Source: Ichthyophis bannanicus (lineage: Eukaryota > Chordata > Amphibia > Gymnophiona > Ichthyophiidae). Taken from it: a stretch of 64,000 nt of DNA. Both the position numbers and the translations under genes were made by a program. The DNA lies in contig CM066043.1 in NCBI GenBank assembly GCA_033557465.1, positions 82,242,662 through 82,306,661 of the forward strand. Reading direction: 5' to 3'. The notes under the pieces were generated by a model that was given only the letters and a program-made list of their open reading frames with translations, made no database searches and had not been told where the DNA came from. Below, one piece after another: positions 42,321 through 53,624 of the stretch (position 1 is its first letter; each line of letters opens with the position of its first letter).

Positions 42321-43979
42321 TTTTATCTTAGGTGTTTAATGTGGTAGTTCATGTACTCTCACAGTTAATGCACTTTGTTAACTCTTAACATGATGCTGCT
42401 CTATTATCACATAAAAGTCACATCAAAAGGTGCATTAAACCCCTGATGCAGCTTAATAAATAGACCCCATAGGCTTTATAATGCCAGTCGCTGGCCATAA
42501 AATTGTGGTCATTAACCATAACCTTATAGTAGCTTTGACACTGGCTCTTCCTAAACTCCACGTATATGTAAAAAATATGTATTTCACTATTTTTGGAAAA
42601 CATTGTTTCCTTATCCTGTTAGAAAGACTCAACATTAGCATCTTCTGATATGTCAGGTTTGTTTGAAAGTACTGACAGGTTTCTCAAAACTCTGCACAGA
42701 TTTTTTCAGGATCCGACTTTCTACGGAACTTGATGTACAATTATTTCCTGGATTCCCCAGTGAAAAATAGTGGGTCAGAGTCTTTATCTGGCTTCTCCAT
42801 GTATTTCTAATCAGTCATTCATATCAACAGCAAATTTATTTCCATAGTTTCCTCCAAAATTAAATCACTTTCATTCAATCACCTTGCATTATTTTATTTT
42901 TAGAAAATTAGACCAGACTGTTGTTTTAAAATCAAATTAGACTCATTCACAACACAATTACAATTCCTTCTGTAAAACAAAACTTCCCTTTCCGTATTCA
43001 TGACAGCACTCATTACAACTGCTTCTGCAACTCTGATTCTTTTCTTCTGGTCAGAGTTATCTTTTTCGCAAAATACCATTTCCCTCTTGAAACCATTTTT
43101 CCCAATAAAATATCTCTGAAACATAGCAACTAATTAAACTACTTCTGCCTTTTTCTTTCCTCGATTCTCAAGAAAAAATGATATTCTCTTGTGCTCCCAT
43201 TCCCACCTTGAGCTGCTCTACATACAAAAGGCTTGCACTAACAGGGAAACCACATTGCATGAGAGGCTAGAGGATGCTGTTTCCCTCCAGTCAGATTCAA
43301 CCTCACCAGCATGCCAAAGCTCTTCAACACTTTTGTTGCATCCCAACAGTCTCCCCATGCAGTGGGAACTTCCTAAAGCTCCTGTTGGGGCAGTACCTTC
43401 TTAACCCACCAGCCACTTAGCACTTACTACGCAGCCTGGCCTCAATTTCTAGCACACACATTAATAGTGCCATCCAACTGAGCCTCATGAGTTCCTCCTA
43501 AGTTGCTGCTGTCCCAACCTAACACTGCTGAAAAGTGCATCTCTCTCCTTCTTTTGTAACATCTGCTGATTTAATGTAGGCTTTCCCTGCATAGGTAGGG
43601 GTGTGTGGCTACTGTTGCTTTCAGCAGTTCACCATGGTTATATATACTGCTGTTCCCTAGTACCTAACTCTGCTCCTAATGCTTGCAGCTACCCTCACCA
43701 GGTCCCGGAACACAGCCTCAGGGTGTCACCCCCTTGATCAACCGCTGCAGACACACCATGACCATTCAGAAATGAAAGCTTTAAATAAATCTAGAACATA
43801 TAATAATGCAGATCAACAAACTAAAGTCAAGCAAAATCACCAGAACCAGATGTTGTTCACCCCAGTATTCTGAAAGAATCCCAAATGGTATTACTAGGCA
43901 GGTGCCAATGATTTTCAAGCTCATTTTGGTTCATCAGAATATACCCATTTGGTTAATCTTTGGAAAATGAAACATTTGT
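42321..43979. other. No gene recognised; possible MITE remnant at 42330-42475
   Basis: The first 150 bp are AT-rich and end 'ttaataaatagacccc', which resembles a Harbinger-type MITE end, but a matching left end was not found. The remainder to 43979 shows no family or protein I recognise. Confidence 0.35.
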
Positions 43980-45430
43980 TTGTTCATCTGATTCATCGCT
44001 ATTAAAGTCTATTGAGGATATAAGATGATGTTGAGAAGATGCACCTAAAGGACCCTCCAGAGGTGTTGCATGGTTAGGGGCAGTTGGCAGCTTGCCCGAG
44101 GTCAGCATGGGAAAAGGAAAAGGAAAGGGAAAAGCAGAGGGTACCCCTTAGAATCCTGCTTGATCCAGCCGCTGCGGCAGACAACGATTGCTGACTACTG
44201 GACTCCTTCTATCCCTCTTTTGGCATCTTCTTTGACCTGGCCTGAGGAAGCTTTGGTGAGCAGCAGTGCAGGTGGGGTTTCACTAAGCCTCCTGGAGAGG
44301 ACGCTTCCTTCTATAGCTGGAAGCAGTTTCACTGTGGGACAGAAGCATGCGGGGAGTCCTATGGAGGCTGCAATGGCCTCTCTTGCTTGGGGGGCTCCCG
44401 ATGGCGATATCTTCCCCAATGCCCAAAGGACTGGAGGTGGACTGCTCGGATCAACAACCGCTCTGAACTGTGAGTGAGATTGCTTGGGGGAGGGGGCATA
44501 CTGCATCATGTTTGGTGGTACAGGAGATTGAAAAACCAGGCACTGGGACAGTCGAGTTACTTAGGGAAGCTATGCAAGGCCTTAACTCATCTTTGATGGC
44601 TTTGTCTGGTAAATTTCTGGGAGACTTGACTGTGGTGTCTGAGGTTGTTGAGGCTCATTCTCAGGTGCTGGAACTGCATTCTGCTTCATGTGACTCTTTA
44701 GAACATAAAGTTAACAAAGTACAAGATTTGGGGAAAACCTTGGTGAAGGATAAGAGCTATATTACCAACAGTTAAAATATTTGGAAAATCAGACACGGAA
44801 AAATAATTTAATATTCTTGAACTTCCCAAGATCCCCTTTAATATCTTCAACAGATATGGTCAAGAAGTATTTGACTGAAGTTTTGGAAATGTCATCGGGA
44901 TCTTTGCCTCCACTTGTTAAAGCCCACTTCTTGTCTGTTTTGGGGAAATCTAATCAATCTGTTGAACAAGGAGCGTGTATATCCATGAATCTTACAGAAT
45001 TCTTAGAATCACCTTTGGAAGTGGTAACACATAGAACCACTTTAGTCATTACTTTTGCCCTGGGATTTGACTGCAATGCCATCCTTAAATTCTATTTCTG
45101 TTATATGAATAAGCTGTTTTGGGGTTCAAAAATTCATGTGTTTTTGGATTTGTCTAGAATTTCTCAAAAGCAATACCAGGAGTTCCTGGCTCTGAGACCT
45201 AAGGCCTTAGTTCTGGGAATCAGCTTTTTCTTACAATTTTCTTGCAATTATTTGATTGTTTCTGAGGGGAAGAATGATTTGTTTTTTAACCCCAAACAGC
45301 TATTGGACTTCATAGTGGCAAAGGAAAAGTCAAAGGTTCAAGTTATCATCCCAGAGATTTCAACACTGTATGGATCGTCTGACTACTGCAATTTAAGGAA
45401 GCTTCCATATTATTGTTTTCATTTGTCTTT
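43980..45430 (+). pseudogene. L1-clade ORF1 (nearly complete, frameshifted)
   Basis: Three consecutive pieces: a Ser/Gly-rich N terminus (44070-44477), a coiled-coil-like segment (44470-44775; EVVEAHSQVLELHSASCDSL), and an RNA-binding domain plus C-terminal domain (44781-45430; RKNNLIFLNFPRSPLISSTD, LTEFLESPLEVV, TTLVITFALGFDCNAILKFY, DLSRISQKQYQEFLALRPK). This is the L1 ORF1p pattern of nucleic-acid chaperones. No ORF2 follows, so the insertion is chopped. It belongs to a different L1 copy from the one at 29917-41030. Two frame breaks, near 44475 and 44776. Confidence 0.8.
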
Positions 45431-45605
45431 TTTGCCTGGAGGACCAATACAACACCCAGAACACTTGCAAGGCACTAAAGTATGCCAGCAGGACCAACAC
45501 AACACAGCACCTTTGCTCGAAGGACCAATACAGCACAGCACCCAGATTTCCTGGAAGGACCTAAAACAGCTGAGGAGAGCCAACATAAGAGCTGAAGGTG
45601 TAGCA
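45430..45605 (+). repeat. Short tandem array of ~31-50-bp 'aggaccaa' units
   Basis: 'aggaccaatacaacac', 'aggaccaacacaacac', 'aggaccaatacagcac' and 'aggacctaaaaca' recur at about 45440, 45490, 45521 and 45555. The array directly follows the L1 ORF1 frame and is read in frame with it until a stop at 45608. Confidence 0.65.
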
Positions 45606-45654
45606 TGAGCCCAAGGCACCGGAGGGGGTGAGTTTAACTAGTCTTTTTGCCTGC

Positions 45655-46422
45655 AAGTTAGAGTTTTTGCAAGTTCATGGAGGACTACGGCTGACCAGAT
45701 GAAAGTTAGGAATCTTTGATGACGGGCTCTCTTTCCATGATCAAATTTCTTCTGCACTTCAGGCTTCTTTTGCTAGCGTGCACCTTCTAGAACAGCTTAG
45801 AACCTTAATATATGCATTTGTTACCACTTGATTATATTATTGTAATAGTTTGTGCAGTGGTCTTCTAAAGTACCAGTTGAAGTGGTTGCAATTGGTACAA
45901 AATATGGTGGTATGGCTGCAAATGAATAACAGAGTTCGATATCATGTCTCTCCCTTTCTGACTGCTCTTCATTGGCTGCAATAGACGTTCAAATTCAGTT
46001 TGTTTCTTTGCTTTATTTATCGGGTGCTTTATCTGAAGTCCTTCTTCCAATTTTATATTCCAATTAGGAACTTGCATCCTTCTGAACATCTGCTGTTAAT
46101 GCAACCTAGCAGACTTCATTTGTAGTGCATGATTCAAAGAGCTTTTGTTGCAAAAGGACCTCGTCTCTGGAATATGTTACCATTAGCTATATGTAGTAAA
46201 ACCTCCTATTTGCATTTTGGAAGAAGGTTAAAGCATGGTATTGTGTGTGTGTGTGTGTGTGGGGGGGGATAATTAGTATCACGTTAGTTGATACTAAAAC
46301 TAATGCAATTGCTTATGCTTTTATGATTGTTTTAATTGTATTTTAGTAACATGTCTTGATTGCTACAGTAAGGCATGTAGAAAAAATATGAATGAATGAA
46401 TAAATAAAATAAATAAATAAGA
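45655..46422 (+). mobile_element. L2-like LINE 3' end with microsatellite
   Basis: C-terminal RT remnants in + frames: YYCNSLCSGLLKYQLKWLQL, LTALHWLQ and KGPRLWNMLPLAI, matching L2-type 'DYCNSLL.GLP' and 'P.LWNsLP' motifs. A (TG)n run with an 8-G end is at 46241-46268. The tail is 'gaatgaatgaataaataaaataaataaataag'. Stops throughout. Confidence 0.75.
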
Positions 46423-46639
46423 ATGGCCCAGCAAAAAAAAAATCACACTAGTCGCAGAGCTGCACAGCTAGAAAGATGGTGATAAATCGGCCTGGCATTT
46501 AAGGAGGATGAGTGTTGTATAATGACAAGCTTGAGGCACCCACAGAGGAAGGGTGGCCCAGAAAAAGCCAAGGCAATGAGGGCATAGAGGCAGAAAGTCA
46601 CTGTGTCCCTGACCTGCAGAAAGCCAGTATAGTTCAACA

Positions 46640-48064
46640 CAGGAGTTGTCTACTAGTCCCCAACTGTCTCATCTGCACTGAACATCTGTACCCACACATC
46701 TACAAAAGAAACAAATTCAACACAATGGACAGAGGTCAATCATGAAGTAAAATATCTAGGTGTTAACCTAGACTAGAACCTAAACTTCCAGTCACATATA
46801 AATAAAACAGCAAAATCAGCTTACCACAAACTACGAATAATTGAAAAACTCAAGCCACTGCTGGATGAAAATGACTTCCATCCAATCTGTTAAGCTGATA
46901 ATGCCACTTCTGGACTACTGTAATGCAACCTAACAAGGCCTTCCAAAACACACTATCCACTACAATTAGTGCAGAACACAGCAGCACAAATAATCTCTGG
47001 TACCACAAGAAACACCCACGTAACCCCAACCCTGAAATATCTGCACTGGCTGCCAGTACTAGAAAGATCCAAATTCAAATCATTGATCATCATTTTCAAA
47101 ATAATTTATCATCCAGCACCAGCCTTCAACCACTGATCAATAAGGACTCAGAAACCTGAACATCAAACAAAAACGTACTAATCATCCCAAAGGTTAAAAC
47201 AAAAGTCAAACAACTAACATGCAATCAGGCATTATCTCTTTATGCTCCAACACTATGGAACTCACTTCCTGAGATCTACAAGATTTCAGAAAAGCTATAA
47301 AGACATTCCTCTTCTCGGAACGCTATGCCACAGCTACTTGACTTATGACATTTAAACTTGATCGTATCCACTCCCCTCACACCTATCCCATATTATTATC
47401 ATGCTTTTAACCAACTCCTTCTCCTTATGCCCTCTTAGACGTGGGCTCTAATTGTACTCCTATTATCAAAATGTATTCACTAAATGTTCTTCATTAATAT
47501 TATTACATCGTATTACCTAAAACATTTTGTGTGTGACCCTGCAAGTTATTGTCCCTGTTCAATGTACAGCTCTATTGTTGTAATGTGGCATTCAGCTTCC
47601 CCAAATCTCTTCCAAAGACGGGGAAGATGTAAAACTAGAGGGCATAACATGAAGCTGCAAGGGGGTAAACTGAAAGGCAACATCAGGAAATACTTTTTCA
47701 CTGAAAGGGTGGTGGATGCTTGGAATGCCTTCCCGATGGAAGTGGTGGGGACAAATACAGTGATGGAATTCATGGGACAGACACAGTGGATCCCTTTATA
47801 GCAACAGGATAAAATCAAAATAATCATAACTCTCTTATATCTCAACAAATAGGGGTGACCTACACGGAGTGGTGGGTACACCCCTAACAAAGGCATGGGG
47901 AGGGGTGATCTGCACAGAGTGTCAGGGGCACCTACACTTACCGCCTTGCTGGGCAGACTAGATGGACCATACCATACTGCTGTCATATACTATGTTACTA
48001 TGTAAACCACCTTTAATTTAAGATGAGATGGTATAAAAAAATCCTGTTAAGTAAATAAATAAAT
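46640..48064 (+). mobile_element. L2-like LINE 3' end, split by CR1-C
   Basis: RT C-terminal remnants VKYLGVNLD (about 46750), LQLVQNTAAQIISGTTRNTH (46955-47015) and LKYLHWLPVLERSKFK (47030-47080). The 3' UTR reaches about 47584 ('gctctattgttgtaatgt'), is interrupted by CR1-C, and resumes at about 47996 with 'aaaccacctttaatttaag' and a (TAAA)n-type tail ending at 48064. Confidence 0.72.
47585..47995 (+). mobile_element. CR1-C 3' fragment nested in L2 tail
   Basis: Includes the coding end QRRGRCKTRGHNMKLQGGKL (47620-47690), a FTERVVDAWNAFPMEVVG block, and the 3' UTR to 'ggcagactagatggaccat'. It is very close to the copy at 57485. Junctions share 'aatgt/tatgt', a possible short duplication. 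Confidence 0.82.
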
Positions 48065-48379
48065 AATGTCAGCTCAAGGAAGAAGATGGCTGCCACTCTG
48101 AAGAGAATCTCTATTCCTGAACCAAAGAGGAGAGAAATCTGGTCGAGTGATAGAGCTGCTCCCTGGACAGGCATTCAGTAAAAGCAACAGGTGACGGCAT
48201 CAGGGGGAAGGCTTCATCCAGATATTTAGCATTAAAAAAATTAGGATGAAAACTTCATAATGTGGCAGCCTCCTCTGTCAGGCTTTGCCAGAAGTGGTTC
48301 AGTCCCAGGAATTTATTCTTCCTAAGACTGTCTGGGAGTAAGTGGTTCATATCTGGCCAGTTGAATCCAAGGCTTGAAT

Positions 48380-48566
48380 CGGTTAATAAACCATTATTAA
48401 GAAGGGACCCAGGATATCAATGCTTGACCCAGTACAAACATTGCGGAACCTGTGTCTTTTGGGGAAACTGCTAGGTACGTATGACCTAGATTGGTCACTG
48501 TTGGAAACAGGATATGGGGCTTGATGGACCTTGGTCTGACCCAGTATGGCATATCTTATGTTCTTA
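48380..48566 (+). mobile_element. CR1-A 3' end, short
   Basis: Only the last ~185 bp of CR1-A: 'aataaaccattattaagaagggac' through 'gacccagtatggcatatcttatgttcttatgg'. Possible short duplication 'ggtt(t/a)a' at both edges. Confidence 0.87.
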
Positions 48567-49095
48567 TGGTTTAACAGCAACAGCATCAGAGATTCCCAGG
48601 CATAGAACATATTATCTTCCTGATTGCTGCTCCTTTTTGGCACCATTTATTGAGCTGCCCTGCTCCAGACCACTGCTAGCCCAATCCCCTGTAACTTCAG
48701 AGGATCTGGGTGAAGAACAGCAGGTACACGTTGGAGGTGAGCACACCAACGGAGTCACACTGACAAAGCAGAGCGACTAAGGAGCTCTTTTGCCTGGACA
48801 TCAGCCTGTTTTCCAGAAGGGAAGTATTATAGTGTTTTTATAATGTGTCCTTATATTGTCTTCTCATAAGTTTGGCATTGGACTGATTGTTTTAGATCAT
48901 ACCAGGTAATTCCAGGCCCTATGCTGACTTGTCTACTGTGTTCTAGCTACAATGTGTCTTATACCGGTTATAACAGGTAATGATAGATATGGTGATCTGT
49001 CTTAGAAATCAAAGAAACCATTAATACCTCATTGGCTTGTTTCCATAAATACTACTATACTGAATAATATCCCTAGCACTGTTCACAATGGTGCT
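48567..49095. other. No feature recognised
   Basis: May be the 5' leader of the LINE whose endonuclease begins at about 49100, but I cannot show this. Confidence 0.35.
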
Positions 49096-49790
49096 TTAAA
49101 TGCTATTGCTTCTGAAGACATCTGCATTTTTTTAAATCAATGCTCAATCTATTAGAAATAAGGCATCTATTATTTTTGATATATTCAGAGACAAAAGGCC
49201 AGATATATCTTGTATCACAGTTGTGCCTAGCAGACACTGATAATATACTTGCTAATCAACTGCTGCCTCCTGGCCATTTGGGCATCTCTAAGCCCCAACT
49301 TGGAAAACATGGTGGTGTTCTCCTAGTGATTTATAAATGAGAGCTTACCTTAGAAGCAGACGGGTCAAATATTTAAAACACATCACCATATCAAACATTG
49401 TTTCTCGTTTCTCGGACATCAGGTTATGTATGATATATTGTCCTTCCAGATTACTTGAGGCTGATCCAGTCCCATTAATTGAATTTTTGACAGTGGGCTA
49501 TCCTGACAAACTGCCTCACATAATCCTGGGAGATTTTAATCTACATGCTTGGAGGACCTCACTAATGTCCTCATGTTAGGTTTCATTAAATATTCTGTCA
49601 TTACTGGAATACATACAAATTATCAATGAGCCTATGCACATACATGAGGAATCCCTAGATTTGGTTTTCAAAGTAAACAGCTTAAATAAATTATGTCATA
49701 ATCCAGTCACATACTATCCAATGCCATGGCCAAATCACTTTACAGTCATCTTACTCAGGGTAAATGCCACTGCTAGGCCTATAAACCCTT
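49096..49790 (+). pseudogene. LINE endonuclease fragment (L2-like)
   Basis: Starts with a NAQSIRNKASIIFDIFRDKRPD stretch (counterpart of 'NARSi.NK...i.d.i...dpDi') and ends with LPHIILGDFNLHA, the GDFN catalytic block, then LDLVF near 49655 and a degraded SDH-like end at about 49735. Frames change at least twice. No RT follows, so only the 5' part of a LINE is here, or the rest was deleted at the GC-rich block. Confidence 0.7.
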
Positions 49791-49799
49791 GGTGACAAC

Positions 49800-50490
49800 T
49801 GAATGAATACCCACAGTGGTGCATTCCGAGCTGCGAATAGTGGGGTTGCACATGCGGGCTGGACGTCCAACCCGCGTTCAGTTCCTTACCTCTATTCCAC
49901 CACCAGTGCTTCCTGTACATATACAGTGTTTGTGCAGGGAGCAATGTACGTGGGTGGGAGGGAGTGGCCAGCTGCCAGAACATACAGGGCCTATTTAGGA
50001 GAGGAGCTTGTATGTTCCCTGGCACCATGCTGTACATCTGGCTTATTCCACCCAATGGTGGAATAAGTCCTGGGGTCCCTTCCGTATGAGCTGTGCACAC
50101 CCCCACCCACCATGCCGCCAGCCGCGCAATGCACCTGCAGCCATGATCCGGGCCATAGCGGCTTCTGGTGCCACCAGGCCCATGGTCTGCAGGTGCCGAT
50201 GTGGTGTATGGCATTCCAAGCCATCATGTAGATGGCTTGTTGCCATGGTGCCAGGACGCCACTACTCCCTCGCATCAGCAGTGGCATTCTGGCATGGGGA
50301 CAGGCAGCTTCCTGTATGCTGATCTCCATAACATACAGGGAATGCCCAGATGTGCAGCTCCCCAATTCCGCCATCGTGGGTGTGTCCGGGCCCTGCGCTG
50401 GCGGAATTGGGTCTATCTCGGGTATATCTATGAGTTGGGCAGGCAGGGCGGCCAGACATGCAGGAAGCAGAATCGTCCTCACATTGTACA
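49800..50490. other. GC-rich block of unknown origin
   Basis: About 700 bp markedly richer in G+C than the flanks, with both strands open for 80-160 codons. I recognise no domain on either strand. It contains the near-palindrome 'cgggctggacgtccaacccg' (49856-49875). It is bordered on the left by LINE endonuclease sequence and on the right by AT-rich sequence. It could be part of a DNA-transposon gene, a CpG-rich promoter, or an unknown repeat. Confidence 0.4.
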
Positions 50491-51040
50491 AGGCAGAAGA
50501 TGAAAAATGTATATGGTTTCCTCAATTATGGCTACAATTGCAGGAAACATCTGATCAGAATATCGATCCAGCTGTAGATAAAAGGAATGAGAGATTTCAA
50601 AACTCTTCAAACACGGTGGTACTTTAATGGAAATGTTAATAGGGAGAAATACTAGGATCCCCTGGTTAACACTAATATTGAGAGAACAGAAAACATTAAT
50701 GTGCCAAAAAGAGAGCAAATTAGCACTCTAGCTAGGGCTTCAGTCATCTAAGATTGCCCCTGGTTGGGGCTCATGGGCCATGGGCATATGAAGCCAAGGG
50801 ACGGGAGGAGTGGTAGATAACAGCAATACTGCTTGCTGGTGTGCCTGGTATTTTTGCTGTTGCATCATTTCTTTGACCACCCCATTGCCTCTGGAGCTCC
50901 TTTTCCTTCACCTCAGTCAACAGCTTTTCCTTTCAGTAATTCCCTTTCATCTTCAGGTTACAGAGACCAACTAGCATTTAAGTATCCTCCTTCATAAAGG
51001 CTTCCAGTCTTTTTCCCACTTGTTAGGAACAGAGAGGAGG
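50491..51040. other. No feature recognised
   Basis: AT-rich; no family or protein identified. Confidence 0.4.
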
Positions 51041-51336
51041 ACTAAATGGTCAGTTTTCAAAATGGAAAAAGGCTACTAGTGGAGTGACCCATTGATCGGT
51101 ACTGGGACCTGGGCTGATATGGAAAAAAGAGCAACAAGTGAAATGGTCAAATTTGTGGATGACAAAATTATTTGAAGTTATTAAAACAGCCAAGGATTGT
51201 GAGAAAATGCAGGAAGTTCATGTGAGACTAGGAGGCTGCACATCTAAACAGCAAATGAAGTGTAATGTGAACAAATGTAAAATGATAAATGTAGGGAAAA
51301 ATAACCCCAATTACAGGTATACACTGCTGTGTTCTA
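51041..51336 (+). mobile_element. CR1-A RT fragment, left of mariner
   Basis: Sense CR1 RT remnants: a degraded GSVPGPGLIW-like block ('ggtactgggacctggg'), VKFVDDKII (the ADD box as VDD) and a GKNNPNYRYTLL-like end at 51300-51330. Sequence resumes after the mariner at 52656 ('tgttaggagtcaacacc'), where CR1-A reads 'cattaggaaccaacaccca', and is lost within about 25 bp. Confidence 0.75.
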
Positions 51337-52653
51337 CGAGGTGTGACAAAAAAAGAAACAAGACTGTGGCAGCCACGCCCATGACTCAATGCCAATTGGC
51401 TAACCGCTTATGTCACTGTGTTGTGCAACATCTCGCCACTATTCTGCTATAATATTTTTCATCTCTCTCACTCTGCTTTTCTTTTTCAGGTCTTTTTGTA
51501 GCACACTGCTCCATCGCTTTATCAAGCAACTGGAGGTGGCAGAAATACGGAGCAAAGAATCAACTTGAAATTTCTGGTAAAGTTGGAGAAGGGCCCAACT
51601 GAGTGTCTCCAACTTCTCCAAAAGGCTTATGGAGAAGATGCAATATCAAGGCCACGAGTCTTCGAATGGCACAAATACTTCAAGACTGGCCGTGAGGAGG
51701 TAGAGGATGACCCCAAGTCAGGACGGCCTTCCACGACAAAGACGGCTGAGAACATTGACAGAGTGAACCAGCTGGTGCAGAGTCATTGCAGATTGATGGT
51801 GCGGATGATAGCTGAGGATCTCAGCCTGAACAGGGAGTCAGTGCGGACCATCTTGGTGCAGGAGCTGGGGATGCAGAAGGTGTGCGCCAAGATGGTGCCC
51901 AAGCTTTTATCAGAAGACCAGAAGAAGCACCAGGTCAATGTTTGTCGAGACTTGCTAGAGAATATCGGAGAAGATCCAGAGTTCGTTGGCTGAATCATCA
52001 CAGGAGACAAGACTTGGGTCTTCCAGTACGACCCTGAAAGCAAGAGACAGAGCCTGCAGTGGAAGACTCAACTGTCACCCAGACCCAAGAAGGCGCACAT
52101 GTCCAAATCAAGGATCAAGGTCATGTTGATCGCATTCTTCGACCAGAAGGGAGTGGTCCATCATGTGTCTGAGGGTCAGACAGTCAACCAGCACTTCTAC
52201 CAGCATGTCCTCAATCGCCTCCATGACCGGGTTCAGCGCAGCAGGTGGGCTCTGTGGAGAGAAGTCATGGCTGCTCCACCACGACAACATGCCCGCACAC
52301 ACCGCGCTCAGTGTGAGGCAGTTCTTAGCCAACAAACAGATCACAGCTCTTAACCACCCTCCTTATTCACCAGATCTCGCACCGTGTGATTTCTGGCTCT
52401 TCCCCAGGCTGAAGACTGTGGTTAAAGGAACTCATTTTGCCTCTGTAGAAGAGATCAAGGCCACTGTGACAAGGGAGCTGAGGGACATCAAGGAGGAGGA
52501 CTTTACCGAGTGCTTCCGTACGTGGCAGAAGTGAATGCAGAAGTGCATTAACTCTAGGGGGGATTACTTTGAAGGGAACAATGCGTAATTTCTCTGTAGA
52601 TTTTGTAATAAAACATTTATGGGACAATCTCGTTTCTTTTTTGTCACACCTCG
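51337..52653 (+). mobile_element. Mariner DNA transposon, 1317 bp, TA TSDs
   Basis: Terminal inverted repeats: CGAGGTGTGACAAAAAAAGA on the left and 'tcttttttgtcacacctcg' on the right, about 27 bp with few mismatches. TA lies on both sides (51335-51336 and 52654-52655). It sits in CR1-A sequence that reads across it. It holds one degenerate DD34D-type transposase. Length and TIRs are those of an ordinary full-length mariner. Confidence 0.95.
51547..52534 (+). pseudogene. Mariner transposase, three inactivating lesions
   Basis: The N-terminal helix-turn-helix region (RVFEWHKYFKTGREEVEDD, SGRPST linker) and the catalytic domain are well preserved. Catalytic aspartates are visible: first in ITGDKTWVFQYDPE (about 52007), second in LHHDNMPAHTA (about 52280), third in YSPDLAPCDFWLFP (about 52390), the D34D arrangement of mariners. 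The expected start ATG is ACG at 51547 (the frame reads EQRINLKFLVKLEKG). A TGA interrupts just before ITGDK at about 51991, and a frame change lies near 52230-52260. It cannot make a full protein, but could once have been nearly intact. Confidence 0.92.
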
Positions 52654-52679
52654 TATGTTAGGAGTCAACACCAAAGAAA

Positions 52680-53373
52680 AATCTTTTGTGGAGTGCAACC
52701 AGATCTGGTTTGCAGGAAATCCAAGATGGGCCAGCAAACTCAGTGTTTAGATCAAGTTCTGACAAGTCCATTGTCACAATTTCATTTTGAATATGCCAAA
52801 AACTAGATTGACTTGTATTTCTTAAGAACTGTGTGAGAGTCTCCAAGCCACTATGGAAATTTTCTTGTTTTCATCCTGAGGTCACTGCATGGGAAATCTC
52901 ATTCTGAGATGCAGTGGAGCCTTCTGCTTTGCTCTTTCTGTTTAAGTTCAGGAGAGGATGTGGTGAAATCCTTGCCCCTAAGGAAGGAGCCTTTGCCTAA
53001 ATCCATAAACCTGAAGAGTTAACAATCAGCTGCCATTGGTTTTTGAAATAAATTGTGTAGGAATTCAAACTTCTCAGTTGAAAGAAAGCAGTCTTGGCTC
53101 AAGGTAATGCTGTTAGAAATGGAAGTGTCACCTCAGGCACATAACAAAAAACACAGAGCAAGGAAAATGATAACACAGAAGAAGAGACAGGAGAGACGAA
53201 AAGGTGAAACAGGAGTATTATTCCATATCTACATGAGTTTAGTCTGCTCCTGGATTTCCAGCTTACTTCGCAAGGCAGTCTCATCTACATGGTTCTCTTT
53301 AGTTTTAGTGCAAATGGCAACAACCCCATCAGATTTTAAGAGGGCTAAGCGGATAGTAATAAAAACATTATAA
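52680..53373. other. No feature recognised
   Basis: No gene or repeat family identified. Confidence 0.4.
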
Positions 53374-53550
53374 TAGTGGTTCCCAAACCTGTCCTGGGGG
53401 CCACCGGTCAATCTGATTTAGGATACCACAATAGATACGCATAAAAGTATGGATGAGAAATTTGCATACAAATCTCTCTCATATATTTCTTGCAGAAATC
53501 TCACAAACTTGACTGGCTGGGGTCCCACAGGACAGGTTTGGGAATCACTA
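53374..53550. mobile_element. hAT-like MITE
   Basis: TIRs TAGTGGTTCCCAAACCTGTC and its complement 'gacaggtttgggaatcacta' (one mismatch). The interior resembles the 2483 element ('tttgcatacaaatctctctcat'). Flanking 8-mers CATTATAA and TATTAATA match at five positions. Confidence 0.8.
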
Positions 53551-53624
53551 TATTAATATGGCTCTGTGGTTTCATATAACACTACTTCCGGTGCATGTCC
53601 TGCATAACTTCTCCTTCTTGCTGG

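Noticed and set aside
42900..43404. Frames of 70-75 codons on both strands as host exons
   Set aside because: They carry no motif or conserved splice sites, and lengths are within chance.
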